64,000 nt of DNA, taken from contig QNQO01005771.1 of assembly GCA_003290165.1 (NCBI GenBank), positions 1-64,000 of the forward strand, in the 5' to 3' direction. Below the pieces are notes generated by a model. The model was not told where the DNA came from, did not search any database, and worked only from the letters and a program-made list of their open reading frames with translations. This document shows, in pieces, positions 32,929-44,014 of this stretch. The stretch's first letter is position 1, and the number at the start of each line of letters is the position of its first letter. The stretch is from Berberis thunbergii. Taxonomy: Eukaryota; Streptophyta; Magnoliopsida; Ranunculales; Berberidaceae. A program made the position numbers and the translations under genes.

Positions 32929-33232
32929 CTAGTGACCTGCACCTGCAGGAGCAGTGTATTTACTACCACCGAAAGTATTGGTGCTTGTAGTGTTGTATGT
33001 ATACTTGGCACCATCACCTGGGCCTGGGTAAGAGTCCTCAGCATACAATGCATTTTAGCGTCAATGAATTTATGGCATGCTAGGATTACCATTCGCAAAA
33101 ACCATCAACATTCCCCATTGACAAGCTCCTGGTGTCCTTCAACTTGCGCGCTTCTGTTGTAAGGAAGCAACAGTTTATCACAAGAAGATTAATAAGAACC
33201 ATACTCTTGAGACAATGTGCTCCATTAGCCAT
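32929..33232 (-). pseudogene. Degenerate PIP-like peptide precursor
   Basis: Minus strand, ATG at 33232. A signal-peptide region (MANGAHCLKSMVLINLL then TTEARKL) closely matches the intact paralogues. The frame then breaks near 33085 at VDGF with an extra T. A diverged tail in another frame contains TFGGS and ends TAPAGAGH followed by TAG at 32929-32931. Only one or two peptide units remain. A second, shorter remnant lies at 53712-53778 in the duplicated block. Confidence 0.65.
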
Positions 33233-34009
33233 ATTACTTGTTGTGTTTCAAGAGAACTATTAATTGTTTGTGATAACAATTCTAATTAACATATATGTTC
33301 TGTCATTAACATATTATCAGTTGGTTTTATAGTAGTTATATATAGATGTATGTTTATTGAAGCAAACGCTGAATTGCAGGTGTGTATGGTGCAATCACCT
33401 CTAGCTTACTTCTTGTAAGGAAATTTCATGATTTCAGTTTCTATGGTGCATATAAAATCTCAATGGAGTGAAAGCTTAATTCGTGAATTCTATATTTTGA
33501 TGGCTGTGGAACCAAGGAAGATTGTATAATGAACTTCATAAAACTCATAGAACTCGTGCATATACAACTTCATAAAACTCATAACCTTTGAATCAGGGAG
33601 AAAATTCATAAAACTCGTGCATATACAACTTTCCTATGACGTCATCAGATACAATCTTCTTTAAATCCTCTAAACACGAACTTGGGATAACTTTTATGAA
33701 TTATGTTGTTGGTCTAATTATCTGCAACGCGCTAGATTGTATTGTTATTGTTAAATTACATGCATAATGAATTAAAACAAAACATGTGTATAGTGCACAC
33801 TGGTGCTAGTATAAATATAATCAATGTAAATGCATACTCCATTGATACTTAATGCGCAGAACCAAAACAGGATGAAAGCTAGCTCAAAAACTTCCAAGGT
33901 CATTATCACTTTCATATGTGTATCCCAGACCTTTAGTGATTGTGATACTGGACATACATACAAATAATGTGCTCCCAACCATGTATTCAAGGCAATACAA
34001 ATCATCAAT

Positions 34010-35561
34010 TCACAGGGTGATGTTCAATGATCCATGGTTGCAAGCTGAAACTGAGTTCTTACATGCGGGTGACCATTCTCCAATTGTTCTAACTATTTTT
34101 TATTTCAAGAATATAGGACCTATACCTTTCAAGTTTTTTAACTACTGAGCTAATGAACCTGACTTCTTAAGTATTGTGGAAAAGGCGTGGAAGGAGAAAG
34201 TTTGGGGCACTCCTATGTACTGCTTTGTCCAAAAACTAAAATGTGTTAAACAAGCTCTTATTCACTGGAGGAAAGAAAAGTTTGTAAATGCCAGCAATCA
34301 AGTTACAAGAGCAAAGGAACAGATGGATTTATGTCACGCGGTCTTACTCTCCAACCCAAAAAAAGCTTCCTTGGTTCACAATGAAAGATGTGTTGTCTAG
34401 GAGTATGCAAAGGCTGTTATAAACGAAACTGCAGAGATTGACACTACACCAAATTGGCACTTTTGTAACAACTCTCAAAACAATATCACTTTTGAGATGT
34501 TACAATTCACCAAACAATTTCAAATAAAAACTAAATTTAGTCAAAAAATTGAAACGCATTAACACAAAAAAAATGATACAATAAGTTGGATCACCATGAA
34601 TAGTATCACTTTTATAACCATACATGGTAATACTATTATTGTCATTTTGTTTGTGAAAATGTGTAAAATTGTTAGGTGAATTGTTACACTTTAAAAGTGA
34701 TACTATTTTGAGGATTGTTACAAAAATGCCAATATAGTGTAGTGTGAACAAAAATCTAGATCAATGCTACTGCTGTCAGGAGATCAAAACAATGCCTATT
34801 TTCACAAGCAATTTCAGGAACACAGAGCTCAAAACAGGATCTACATCATCTATACAGAAGATAATGTAAAACTAGAAGAGATGGCAGAGATAGAGACTGA
34901 GTGCATATAATACTTTGAAAGTATTTTTGCAGGGACACACGAGGAAGATTATGATCATAATGTCATTGACAATCTTGAACCTGAAAGTGTCTTGACAGAT
35001 GATATGGGAAGGGAGCTGATTAAATCAGTCACTAGAGCAGAGATTGTTCAAACCTTAGCAGACATTGATTCCTCCAAAGCTCCAGGGCCTATGGCTTTTC
35101 CTCTCTGTTCTTCAAGATGACGTGGAAAATTATTGGAGATGATTTCTCAAAAGCAATCATGAGGTTTTTCACTAGAGCAAAGCTATTGGGAGAGGTAAAT
35201 GCTGCTTGCATAGCTTTAGTCCTAAAATTACTAATGTTGCTCATTTTAGTAATTACAAGCCTATAGCTTGCTGTAATGTACTTTACAAATGCATCACAAA
35301 ACTTATCACCAATAGGATGAAAGTTGCATTTCAATGGTGAGCCCAAAAAGGAAGGTACATATAGGATAATATAATGTTTACACATGAGTTAGTGAGGAAT
35401 TATCACGGGGACCAAGGGCCACCAAGATGTGCGGCAAAAATTGATCTTAAAAAAACTTATGACATGGTGAGATGGGAGGCAGCGCTGCATATTCTAGCAA
35501 AGTTCCAAGTCCCCTGAATTGTTCATTGCTTGGGTGAAGGAGTGCATCACCACAGCCAAGT
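34010..35561 (+). pseudogene. L1-type LINE fragment: endonuclease end and RT start
   Basis: Broken plus-strand LINE. Seen in order are the endonuclease C-terminus (HRVMFNDPWLQAETEFLHAGDHSPIVLTIF), a linker domain (IVEKAWKEKVWGTPM...LIHWRKEKF), and the RT start with KAPGP, SNYKPIACCNVLYKCITKLI and NRMK (about 35070-35330). Stops and frameshifts are frequent: the Trp codon expected after FKFFNY is TGA at about 34147. A CACTA-type MITE interrupts it at 34442. The sequence ends where CACTA-type repeats begin at 35562, in the middle of the RT. Confidence 0.7.
34442..34744. mobile_element. CACTA-type MITE, 303 bp, TGA target duplication
   Basis: The left end CACTACACCAAATTGGCA and the reverse-complemented right end CACTACACTATATTGGCA match at most positions, and the inverted homology continues for about 80 bp (TTTTGTAACAA, TATCACTTTT, GTTACAATTCACC). 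Flanked by TGA on both sides (34439-34441 and 34745-34747), the 3-bp duplication typical of CACTA. No coding. Inserted in the LINE fragment. A degraded relative lies at about 24490-24620. Confidence 0.8.
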
Positions 35562-36097
35562 CACTACAAAAAAAATTGAAATCAGCAATGGCTAAAAACC
35601 GTCGCTGATTGAGCTAAAACCGTAGCTAAAAGACATCAGCAACGGCACAACAACCGTCGCTATTTGATTCAGCGACGGCAAAATAGTCGTGGCTAATTAG
35701 CCACCAGATAAAACCGTCGCTAAAGTGTAAAACATCCGTGGCTAACTGATTTTTTTTTTAAAAATTTAATATTTTTTTATACTAGCGACGGCAATTTGGC
35801 CATGGCTAACAAATTTTAAAAAAAAATTTAACATTATTTTTATATTAGCGACGACATTTTGGCCGTGGCTAATAGATTTTTTTAAAAAAATTTAACATTA
35901 TTTTTATATTAGCAACGGCATTTTAGCCGTAGCTAACTGATTTTTAAAATAAAATAAATATTATTTTTATATTAGCGACGGCATTTTAGCCGTGGCTAAT
36001 TGATTTTTTTTTTAATTTAACATTATTTTTTGTTTTAGCGACGGCCATTTTGTCGTTGCTAAATGGTTTTTTTTAAATATATATATATATATATATA
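35562..36097 (+). mobile_element. CACTA transposon terminus with tandem subterminal repeats
   Basis: Begins CACTACAAAAAAAATTG, the hallmark CACTA end. It is followed by about six to eight copies of AGCGACGGC...TTTTGGCCGTGGCTAA in units of roughly 64 bp, the expected subterminal transposase-binding array. The other terminus is not found: after 36097 the sequence becomes AT and GAGATC repeats and then LINE at 36342. So only one end is present, and it lies at the point where blocks A and B differ. Confidence 0.7.
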
Positions 36098-36341
36098 TTT
36101 TCAATCTCTCCGAGATCTGAGATTTCTCTGAGATCTTTAAATATATATATATATATATATTTAAAAGATCAGATTTCTCCGAGATCTCTGAGATTTTTAA
36201 AATATATATATAATTAAAAAAATATCGGAGATCTCATCGAGATCTGAGATTTCAGATCTCGAGAACTCAAATCATTGAGATTCTCCGATATCAGAGATCT
36301 CGGGTATCAGATCTCCGAGATCCGAGATATCAGAGATCTTA
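36098..36341. repeat. Simple AT tracts and GAGATCTGAGAT palindromic repeats
   Basis: Alternating (TA)n tracts and clustered copies of TCTCCGAGATCTGAGAT, many self-complementary. It may be interior sequence of the truncated CACTA element. No coding potential. Confidence 0.5.
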
Positions 36342-38200
36342 TTGAATTGAAAACAACTTTTATCATAATTATTTTGTCTGCATGAAAGAGAACTTTAGAC
36401 TTCCAACTAGCAAGCTTTGTATTCACCTTATCAATGGAAATTGACGTTATAATATTTCCTCTTGGTGAGAAGTAGTGAAACATCCAAAAACTTTTATGTT
36501 GGAAGATCTCGAGCCCAAAATTGTATTAATCATTTTATGTAAGCTCTGATGGACAATTGAGTTGTAAAAGACTAAGGATTTGTCATAACTGACTGCTTGT
36601 TGAAATACTTCTTAAGGATTCCCTTGATTTTATTTTATTTTGGAAAGCGAGTAGGGGTTTGAAGGATCATTCCTTAGCCGGAAAGATATGTGGACATGAA
36701 AGAGGGATTGAGTGAAACAAAATTGACCGGGTAGTAGAAAATAAATTCTTCATTCGCTCGCTCATTACATCATCAATAGAAACAAAAAGTTTCTTAAAGT
36801 CCTCAACAAAAAAAAAAAAATTAGATCGAGCTCCACGGTCTCCAAGTTGGAAATAATCTTGTAAAGTGGTTTGTTACAGTAGTAGTTTCTTAGTGCACAT
36901 GCCATAAGTTTACTTTCTCATAAGCACCAATCAATTGTTTAATCATTCTTATGACATGATTTATACCTAACAATGTGCTCAAGATGTAAGAGAAGTCAAC
37001 GTAGATATCCGCAGAGCACTAAAACGGATTCCCTTGATGTTGTGTGCTTCATCAAGAGAAGTCCTACAGAAAATTATAAGATCATCTGTATACAACAAAT
37101 GACTGATAAAAAGGAAATGTCTCCTAATTTTGATATCTTTGATAATGTCATTTTGTTCTGCTTGCAGAAGGAGCCTTGATGTAACGACCTGATCCACATG
37201 GTACAATATTCTCTACGTTGAGCTTAAGGCTCGAACGACTTTAAAATGCGTTGAATCAAGAAAATCCAACCTCGCACATATATAGCACATCTCCTTCCCC
37301 TACCCAGGTGATGAAAGACTATAACACCTAGGTAGTCTGCCTGCCTCAAAGCCCGCCCACAAAGGATGTTACAATCCACCGCCCTCGTTGGCACACTTCC
37401 TGTTGGGTCCGATTCAAATAGCATTCTGTAATGACCCAATCCACATGGTACAATATTGTCCGCTCTGGACCCAAGGCCTGCATGACTTTAAACGCGTTGT
37501 ACCAACGGGATCCAATCTCGCACATATATAACACATCTCATTCCCCACCCAGGCGATGTGGAATTATAATACCTAGGTAATCTGTCAGTCTCTGAACCCT
37601 TCCACATAAGGAGCCGCCAGCCTCAGATCCCCCCACACAGGGTGTTACACTTTAGAAAGGTTCAGCTCCAATAATGAAAAGATAAAGGGACAAGGAGCCC
37701 CCTTGTCTAATTCCTCTAGTTGGCTTGACAGATTGAAGAGGAAACTCATTTAGTAACATAGCCAAGGAAAGTGGAAATTCATTGAGAAGTCAGTTGAGTC
37801 CACTCCATTACAAAGCCTAACTGGTGAAGAATACCAATAAGGAAAGGTCATTCAAGCCTATCATAAACCTTTCCATATAAATTTGGATGGTCATCCATCC
37901 TTGATTTTCATATTACAATAATTCCTTTAGAAGAAAAAAAATTCATCTTACTAACATTGTCAGCAATAGACCTACCCTTTAGAAAGACACCTTGATTTGG
38001 GAAGATGAATCTATCAAAAAGAGGTTTCATCCTATTGGCAAGAATTTTGGAGATGATTTTATAGATAATATTGCACAACCTAATAGGTTTAAACTTATCA
38101 GGTGTAGTTGGATTTGAGATCTTAGAGATCAAAGGCAACAAAACTTTCATTGAGTTTGGGATCCAGTTGCCTAACAGTGGAAATTTTTGCACAACCAACC
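36342..38200 (-). pseudogene. LINE reverse transcriptase fragment, block A copy
   Basis: Minus strand from about 38200: an RT N-terminal portion (IPNSMK...PLISKI, PDKFKPIRLCNIIYKIISKILANRMKPLF), then GRSIADN. After the TRIM at 37180-37649 comes the RT active-site segment HLLYTDDLIIFCR, where YTDD replaces the usual YADD. Multiple frame breaks. On the left it stops at 36342 next to repeats; the block B copy continues further. On the right it abuts the Tat-like segment. Confidence 0.75.
37180..37649 (-). mobile_element. TRIM element in the LINE, block A copy
   Basis: LTR 37180-37373 (TGTAACGACC...GATGTTACA), about 53-bp spacer, LTR 37427-37649 (TGTAATGACCC...GTGTTACA). Flanks CTTGA (37175-37179) and CTTTA (37650-37654): a 5-bp target duplication with one change. 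The LTRs share TACAATATTGTCCGCT- and GCATGACTTTAAA-type segments with the TRIM at 15596, so the two are distant relatives. Orientation is inferred from that similarity. Confidence 0.75.
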
Positions 38201-39263
38201 ATCACCCTGAGATACAGCTTGGACCAAGATGGGGAACAATGCAGACTATGAGAAACTTAACCTGTGTCACCACGGTCACTATCGAACGACCCACCAATAG
38301 AACGATTGGACTCCGGGACCTCAGGCGAATCCTCATAAGAATCCTCCAACACAATGGTCCCGAATGGGTCAGCACCAGTATACGCCGCCACAGTGGCCAG
38401 CATCAGCCTCTCGCTCAGAGCTTTGGCCTGCGCGGTACTCAGATTCGATGCATATGCAACCCTTGCTAATCACAAGTGGTCCTACTTCCAGCCAGACACT
38501 TCGGCCTCCGCCTTAGCAGGCTGATCAGGCTCACGCTCCTTCCTTACTGGAGCAAACCATTTAACGACCCAATCCTAACTCGAACCTATAAATGAGGCGA
38601 GCATCTCAGAAAGCCCTTTTATGTTAGACAAAACAGGAGCCTTAACTTCGGCGGCTTTCCTTTTTCTATAAGGGGCCCCATCTTTGGACTTAACTCGCGG
38701 AGATGTTGTACCCATTGGGCACCAACTAGATAGGAGGAATTCTAAGAAAATCCAAAAACTCCCAAATCACGTCAAGAACAGGGAAGCGGACTCCAGTTTG
38801 GAGTATCCCACAGTGCAAACAGATAAACCCCGCCGGCGGAAACATTAGCATTTGATTATCCTTCGGAGCATACAGTGGCAGGTCCTCAGGGGCCCCCGAA
38901 TGTCTTTTGGATTTCACCAAGACCCGATTAAGAAAGCGACTTATTTTTCGAAAAACTCAAGGTCCTTGGCCAAGTCGTGTCATCAAAATGGTTTTGGTGA
39001 GCCGTGAAGAAGATGAACAAACTTTCAATTAGAAGATAAACAAAACAAAATCTCTAAGAGCATAGGAAATAGAAAAGTCAGTCTCCGCAAAGAGAAATAT
39101 CTAAATAGGGATTGGATTCCCGCCTTTTTCTCCACTGAACCGACACACACAATTAATGAAGCATGCGGCTCAAGCAATGATTCAGACTCAATGAGCGGCA
39201 TATCTTTTCAAGAAGTGACTTAGTGAACTGATGCGATGAGCACTAACTCGGGGGAGTAGCTAA
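38201..39263 (-). pseudogene. Antisense ORF of a Tat-like gypsy element, block A copy
   Basis: Minus-strand fragments read PLYAPKDNQMLMFPPAGFIC...GVRFPVLDVIWEFLDFLRIPP (about 38730-38920), which resembles the plant putative gypsy-type transposase/gag-like domain (Transposase_28). An acidic, Ser/Pro-rich stretch (about 38240-38400) lies further along. Just to the right is a purine tract, TCGGGGGAGTAG (about 39249), positioned like a polypurine tract before the LTR at 39264. If the LTR is a 3' LTR on plus, this ORF is antisense between pol and the LTR, as known for some Tat elements. Confidence 0.5.
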
Positions 39264-39778
39264 TGATAGGCCCTAGCGTTAGCCCAACACTGATCCGGCC
39301 CAGACGGTTCTAAGCCCACTCAATGCAGTCTGCCAGACGAACCCAACTCATTACAGTCTGCTAAGCTCACGTGTCTCACAACTATCATCAATATTCGTAA
39401 GCCCTGCTAAGGCAAGTATCTCGAGGATCAGCTTCGGACAGATAATTACAATAGCTCTTCGCTTCCAACTAGGAAGCAAGTATCAGAGTACATGTCACAA
39501 ATGAAAACTTTCGTCTACGGGCTACTCTCTGATTAGGAACTATATCTCGCGTATCTAGAAGCACAAGGCTAACAGGGAAATTCTCTTCCACAACACAACT
39601 TCTGATTAGAGAAGGATCTCCACGAAAATCTCTTTCCCTAAACTATGTCACCGATGGCCTGGTCGAACCAGAACTCCAGCACTATAAATAAGACATGATG
39701 TTGGTAAGATGAGGTATGCTACAAATTTTCACTTTACAACATTACACTTTCCTTACATTTTCTCTTTACAACATTGCA
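39264..39778 (+). repeat. LTR of the Tat-like element, block A copy
   Basis: Starts TGATAGGCCCTAGCG after a GGGGGAG purine tract and ends TTGCA beside (TAA)n. It contains a TATAAATAAGACATGA promoter-like segment near 39683. About 100 bp shorter than the block B copy after removing the SINE there, because part of the 3' end is missing. Confidence 0.55.
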
Positions 39779-40232
39779 CTAATAATAATAATAATGAAAT
39801 TAATTAATTAAATTTGATAAGGTACCTAATGTAACATGATTAGCTAAAAATATATCTGAAAAAATCAGATATCTCCACAGATGATTCATACTAATCCTAA
39901 TGTATTGATTATGGTCTATGGAAAACACAAATAATTTTCAAAGCATATCTTAAAGATTTGAAAATATTCAATCTTACAAAATGAGTTAAAGTATTAGACA
40001 AATCAATTATTTTTTTACTAAAATTGATGACAATAATATATATTTATGAATTTTTACCACTTATGACCATGAAAACCTCCTTGGAACAAATATTTTGATT
40101 TTATACTTTGGGGGTCAATTTTTATACAACATCAGTTACAATTGACACTGATTTGTGAGATAAAATATTCAAGATCAGAGAAAAAACATGCAAGGTGTCA
40201 GGAAACTGAGCTTGTTGTTGATATCAAATGCT

Positions 40233-40240
40233 CATATAAA
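40233..40240 (+). promoter_or_regulatory. TATA box of the second UGT gene
   Basis: CATATAAA lies about 63-70 bases before the ATG at 40303; identical context in the duplicate at 62540. The block B promoter has about 46 extra bases just upstream of this box. Confidence 0.45.
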
Positions 40241-40302
40241 ACCAGTGCTCATGTTAGCAATATTACTGAAAAAATCATTCTGTTCTTGCAAGTTAAGTAA
40301 CA

Positions 40303-41715
40303 ATGGAGAGTGTGAAGAAGAAGAAGGAAGAAGTTCATGTTCTGTTGGTCTCACTGTCAATGCAGGGGCATATAAATCCCATGCTAATGTTAGCAAAGGT
40401 CCTCATCGCTAAGGGGCTTCATGTCACATTGGCAACTACAGACTTGGCACGTAAAATGTTCCATAATGGAACCATTTCCGCCACCAATGCCAATCTCTCA
40501 ATAAGCTTCTTCTCGGATGGTTTTGATGAAGACTTTGACCGTGACAAGTACGTCGACCAGTACTTCAAGTCCTTGCCTACATATGCATCTCCCAATCTCT
40601 CACAACTTGTTGATGAACTGTCCAAGGTAAGGAAATTTTCTTGCATTATTAACAACCTTTTTGTTCCTTGGGTGGCTGATGTTGCCCTTCAACATGGTAT
40701 TCCATGTGCCATGCTATGGATTCAACCTTGTGCTCTCTATGCCATGTACTACCGATTTTACAAAGATCTAAACCCATTTCCAACGATGAAAAATCTTGAT
40801 TTACCGATAGATTTACCTGCAATCCCCTTGCTTGATGTCCATGACTTGCCCTCATTTATCCATCCATCCATTCCTATGCCTAATTTTCGAAAGGGGTTAG
40901 GGGATATGATTACTAGTCTTGATAATGTGAAGTGGGTGTTAGGGAATTCATTTTATGAGCTAGAGAAGGACATTGTTGATTCGATGGAAAACCTCCATCC
41001 AATCACTCCTATCGGGCCATTAGTGCCTCGTACCATGCTAGGGCAGGATGAACAGATTCAAGGTGGCGCCCATATGTGGAAAGCTGAGGATGCATGCTTA
41101 GAATGGCTTGACAGGAAGCCTCCTTCATCGGTTGTGTACATTTCCTTTGGTAGTATCGTTATTTTGTCTAACAAGCAATTGGAGAACATAGCATTGGCTT
41201 TGAAGAGTACTAAAAAACCATTTCTTTGGGTGGTGAAGCCTAAGAGGGATGAAAAAGATGATGGAATGGGTGAATTGCCTAGTTGGTTTATCGAAGAGAC
41301 TAAAGAACAAGGGCTAGTTGTGCCGTGGTGCCCTCAAACAAAGGTGTTGACTCACCCATCTATAGCGTGCTTCATGAGCCACTGTGGTTGGAACTCAACA
41401 TTGGAGGCTGTCGCTTCAGGTGTTCCGGTGATTGGTTTTCCAAAATGGACTGATCAGCCGGTGAATTCAAAGTTAATAGTTCATGTCTTCAGGACTGGTG
41501 TGAGACTAGGCCGCATTGATGAAGAAAATGTGGTCAGTAAGGATCAAGTGGAGAAATGCATTCTGGAAATCATGGAACGGGAGAAGGCAGAGGAAATGAA
41601 AAACCGGGCTGAAGAACTGAAGAATGCCGCGAGGGTGGCTGTGGAAAATGGCGGTTCTTCTTACAAGAATCTTCAGTTGTTCATTGATGAAATTAGTGGA
41701 TCCGCCAGAGTCTGA
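40303..41715 (+). CDS. UDP-glycosyltransferase, UGT84-like, intact
   Basis: Single-exon 470-residue GT1 enzyme, the normal length. The N-terminal domain has QGHINPM with the catalytic His (about residue 22). The segment CIINNLFVPWVADVA resembles the INN-FVPWV-DVA of UGT84 ester-forming enzymes, in which Asn occupies the place of the usual acidic partner. The PSPG donor box (about residues 344-388) is complete: WCPQTKVLTHPSIACFMSHCGWNSTLEA...GVPVIGFPKWTDQ, ending in the Asp-Gln that favours UDP-glucose. Expected role: cytosolic transfer of glucose to a carboxyl or phenolic group of a small molecule. The acceptor cannot be read from sequence. Almost identical to the gene at 62612, which lacks two Lys codons near the N-terminus; clearly related to 30486 and 50038. 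Confidence 0.9.
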   Translation: MESVKKKKEEVHVLLVSLSMQGHINPMLMLAKVLIAKGLHVTLATTDLARKMFHNGTISATNANLSISFFSDGFDEDFDRDKYVDQYFKSLPTYASPNLSQLVDELSKVRKFSCIINNLFVPWVADVALQHGIPCAMLWIQPCALYAMYYRFYKDLNPFPTMKNLDLPIDLPAIPLLDVHDLPSFIHPSIPMPNFRKGLGDMITSLDNVKWVLGNSFYELEKDIVDSMENLHPITPIGPLVPRTMLGQDEQIQGGAHMWKAEDACLEWLDRKPPSSVVYISFGSIVILSNKQLENIALALKSTKKPFLWVVKPKRDEKDDGMGELPSWFIEETKEQGLVVPWCPQTKVLTHPSIACFMSHCGWNSTLEAVASGVPVIGFPKWTDQPVNSKLIVHVFRTGVRLGRIDEENVVSKDQVEKCILEIMEREKAEEMKNRAEELKNAARVAVENGGSSYKNLQLFIDEISGSARV

Positions 41716-44014
41716 TTAGATTGAGTTTTGAGAGGTTTTTCTTTGATGTTTGTCATGGCATTGCATGGATTTGTGACTTAGGAAATAATATGAATCAATA
41801 AGAGCTCCATTTGGAAAAATTGTACTATTGTCTTCTAAATTTATGAACAAAGCTAGGATCAAAGCCGTCTTGCAACTTCAGAAATGCCCAACCAAAACCC
41901 TGGACAATCTCGAAAGGGGAACACGTATAACATATAACTTTGATCATGCAAGTGTCCATAAAATGTTTCTAGTGTGTTTGATGTTCATTAAACGTGAGTG
42001 TGTTACCAAGACTATTCTCCTGTATATCACATGTTCCTTGTGCTCTATGCCCTGATAAGTTAGATTGGTTATCAGTTAGATTGGCTACCGCGCCATAATT
42101 CTATATCAGGTTGCATTAAAATGTTGAAGTTGAGTATGTAAATTGACTAATAAGTACAAAATCACAAAAACATACACTTTTTTATTTTATTTTAATGCAA
42201 CGTTGAAAACTTGGATGAAAGGGATGAAGAAAGACATCCTTGAGTTTAGATTAGGCGAAGATATGTGAAAAGACGACATTATTTGTAGAACCAAAATATG
42301 TGCAACCGACTACAAAAGTTTGGGAATGGGCTTTGATGATGATGATAACTGCAACGTGCAACAATTTAACTTTAGCCGATCGAAGATTGAGTTGGGTATA
42401 GGCCGATTCTTATATGTTCTGGGCTTATTTCTCTCAAGTCCTATTGGACTGGGTCAAATGGGCTCTTTGTATTTCAACATATTTATACTCTAAAGAAAGC
42501 TCGGCAAAAAAAAAAAAAACCAAATATTAAACAAGAAGTAAATAACATATATAATGATCGAGCACAGGTTAACAATCAAATCAAGCTTCTCCAATCTTAT
42601 AATTCTTGGAATTATCGAATTGGTCTAAGAAAACTTTGCCAGAATCATTTTCTGTTGAGAGTTGTTCATGTAGTAGAGTTTTTATGCACGATTTATATTA
42701 TTATATTTGTTTTCTATTAGAAGTAAAACACATCTTACTGGTTGGCCTATCTGTAGTCAAACTCTTAAATATTTGTCTTATTAGGTCTTAAGGGTATTAG
42801 GCTTGTCCATTTGACTTATGGGCTGGATACAGCTTTGTTATTTAGATCCAACTCCTAAATATCCGCCTCAATGGGCTTGGAGCGATCTGGACTTGATTTT
42901 TTGTCTGTTGGGTTGAATCAGATTGAGCGCTCATTTGGGCTCGTAGATTACATGACGATTCGGTGTATCATCATAATTAGATATTAAAAGATCATTTTTA
43001 GTGGAAATTAACACTAAATTTTGAAATTTATGTTAGTCTACTCGGAGGATCTGATTTTCGTTATTATCTAAATTGATCTCAAGATAGATCCAAAGGACAT
43101 TGGTCCAAGCAATCTCCGACCACAAGTAGAAAATATTCTTCTGTGCTGGGAGATCAGATACCTAGAAAATAAACATTTTCACGTGTCCATTTCAGGCACA
43201 AGTGCTCCGTCATTAATGATTAATTTTTAGCATTGGATGACTATAATCCCTTTGGGTTCATTTGATTTATCGTAATTTATTTTAAAAATTGAATTCAAAA
43301 TAATATAGTCAATTTAGATGATTGTCAAAAATTTTGTAATGTACAACAACATTGCTTTTGATAAAATCAAAGGTCGAAAATTAATAAAAATAAATAAATC
43401 AATCTCGATGAGATCTTAATGGACTTGAGAACTCTCGAGATGAAAACATATTTCAAGACACCACTACTACCATTCCAATCTCCATCTCGGTGCACAACTT
43501 CTCTTCCAATCCAAGCCAATATCATCAACCCTAACCCAATCAAAGTCATTTCGATCACCCAATTCAATCACATTCAAATTGATTTCTTTGATTGCTATGC
43601 GATCATAAAGGAGAAAAGTGATGAAGTACTAACTATTTTGGAGATACAATTGTTTAAATGCAAATCTGCTGTTGTACCAAAGATATCTTACACAGCTTTA
43701 AAATGTGTTGTACCAAGAGGATTCAACCCGCACATTATAACCTTACTTAAAAAAAATTGGTGAGAATCACAGCAAAACATACCACAAGCGTATTTGTCTC
43801 ATCAAATAAGTGATTGAAACAATCATCTTCCCGAAATGGTAATGTGATCATCTCCAAAATCAAACAGCAATGAAGTACCTCGTCTGGTTATTGCTGGAAA
43901 AAATATAATAAATAGACCCCAAAATCAAATAGCAATAAAGTATCTTTTAGCCTTTTCAAAAGTAAACTTGTATGGTTATTACTTGTTACTCGAAAAGATA
44001 ATAATAATAACAAT
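41716..44014. other. Spacer downstream of the second UGT
   Basis: 3' flank of the UGT, then AT-rich sequence without a gene. About 42235-42345 resembles sequence on both sides of the hAT element at 29055 (GATATGTG, CCGACT, GGGCTTTGATGATGATG), so it represents an older duplicated flank without that insertion. An A-run at about 42509. CTCGAGATG motifs near 43430 precede the large inverted repeat. Confidence 0.4.

Larger units (their letters stand above)
33172..41830 (+). repeat. Segmental duplication, block A
   Basis: Colinear with block B (53712-64000). Shared landmarks in order: the PIP-like signal-peptide remnant, a spacer (33800-34006 versus 54520-54710), a minus-strand LINE (36342-38200 versus 58365-60260), a TRIM within it (37180 versus 59218), a Tat-like antisense ORF and LTR (38201-39778 versus 60261-61996), and the UGT with its promoter. 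Block A keeps about 500 bp (about 33300-33810) that B has lost. Extent on the right is beyond the window in B. Confidence 0.75.

Noticed and set aside
15076..33232. Pro/Gly/Ser repeats as a structural cell-wall (glycine- or proline-rich) protein
   Set aside because: Units keep the terminal GxGH and the SGPS core with regular linkers after a signal peptide, fitting PIP/CEP-like precursors better; not fully excluded.
35590..36090. Regular ~64-bp repeats that look like a CRISPR or satellite array
   Set aside because: Preceded by a CACTAC end and typical of CACTA subterminal repeats; a plant nuclear context excludes CRISPR.
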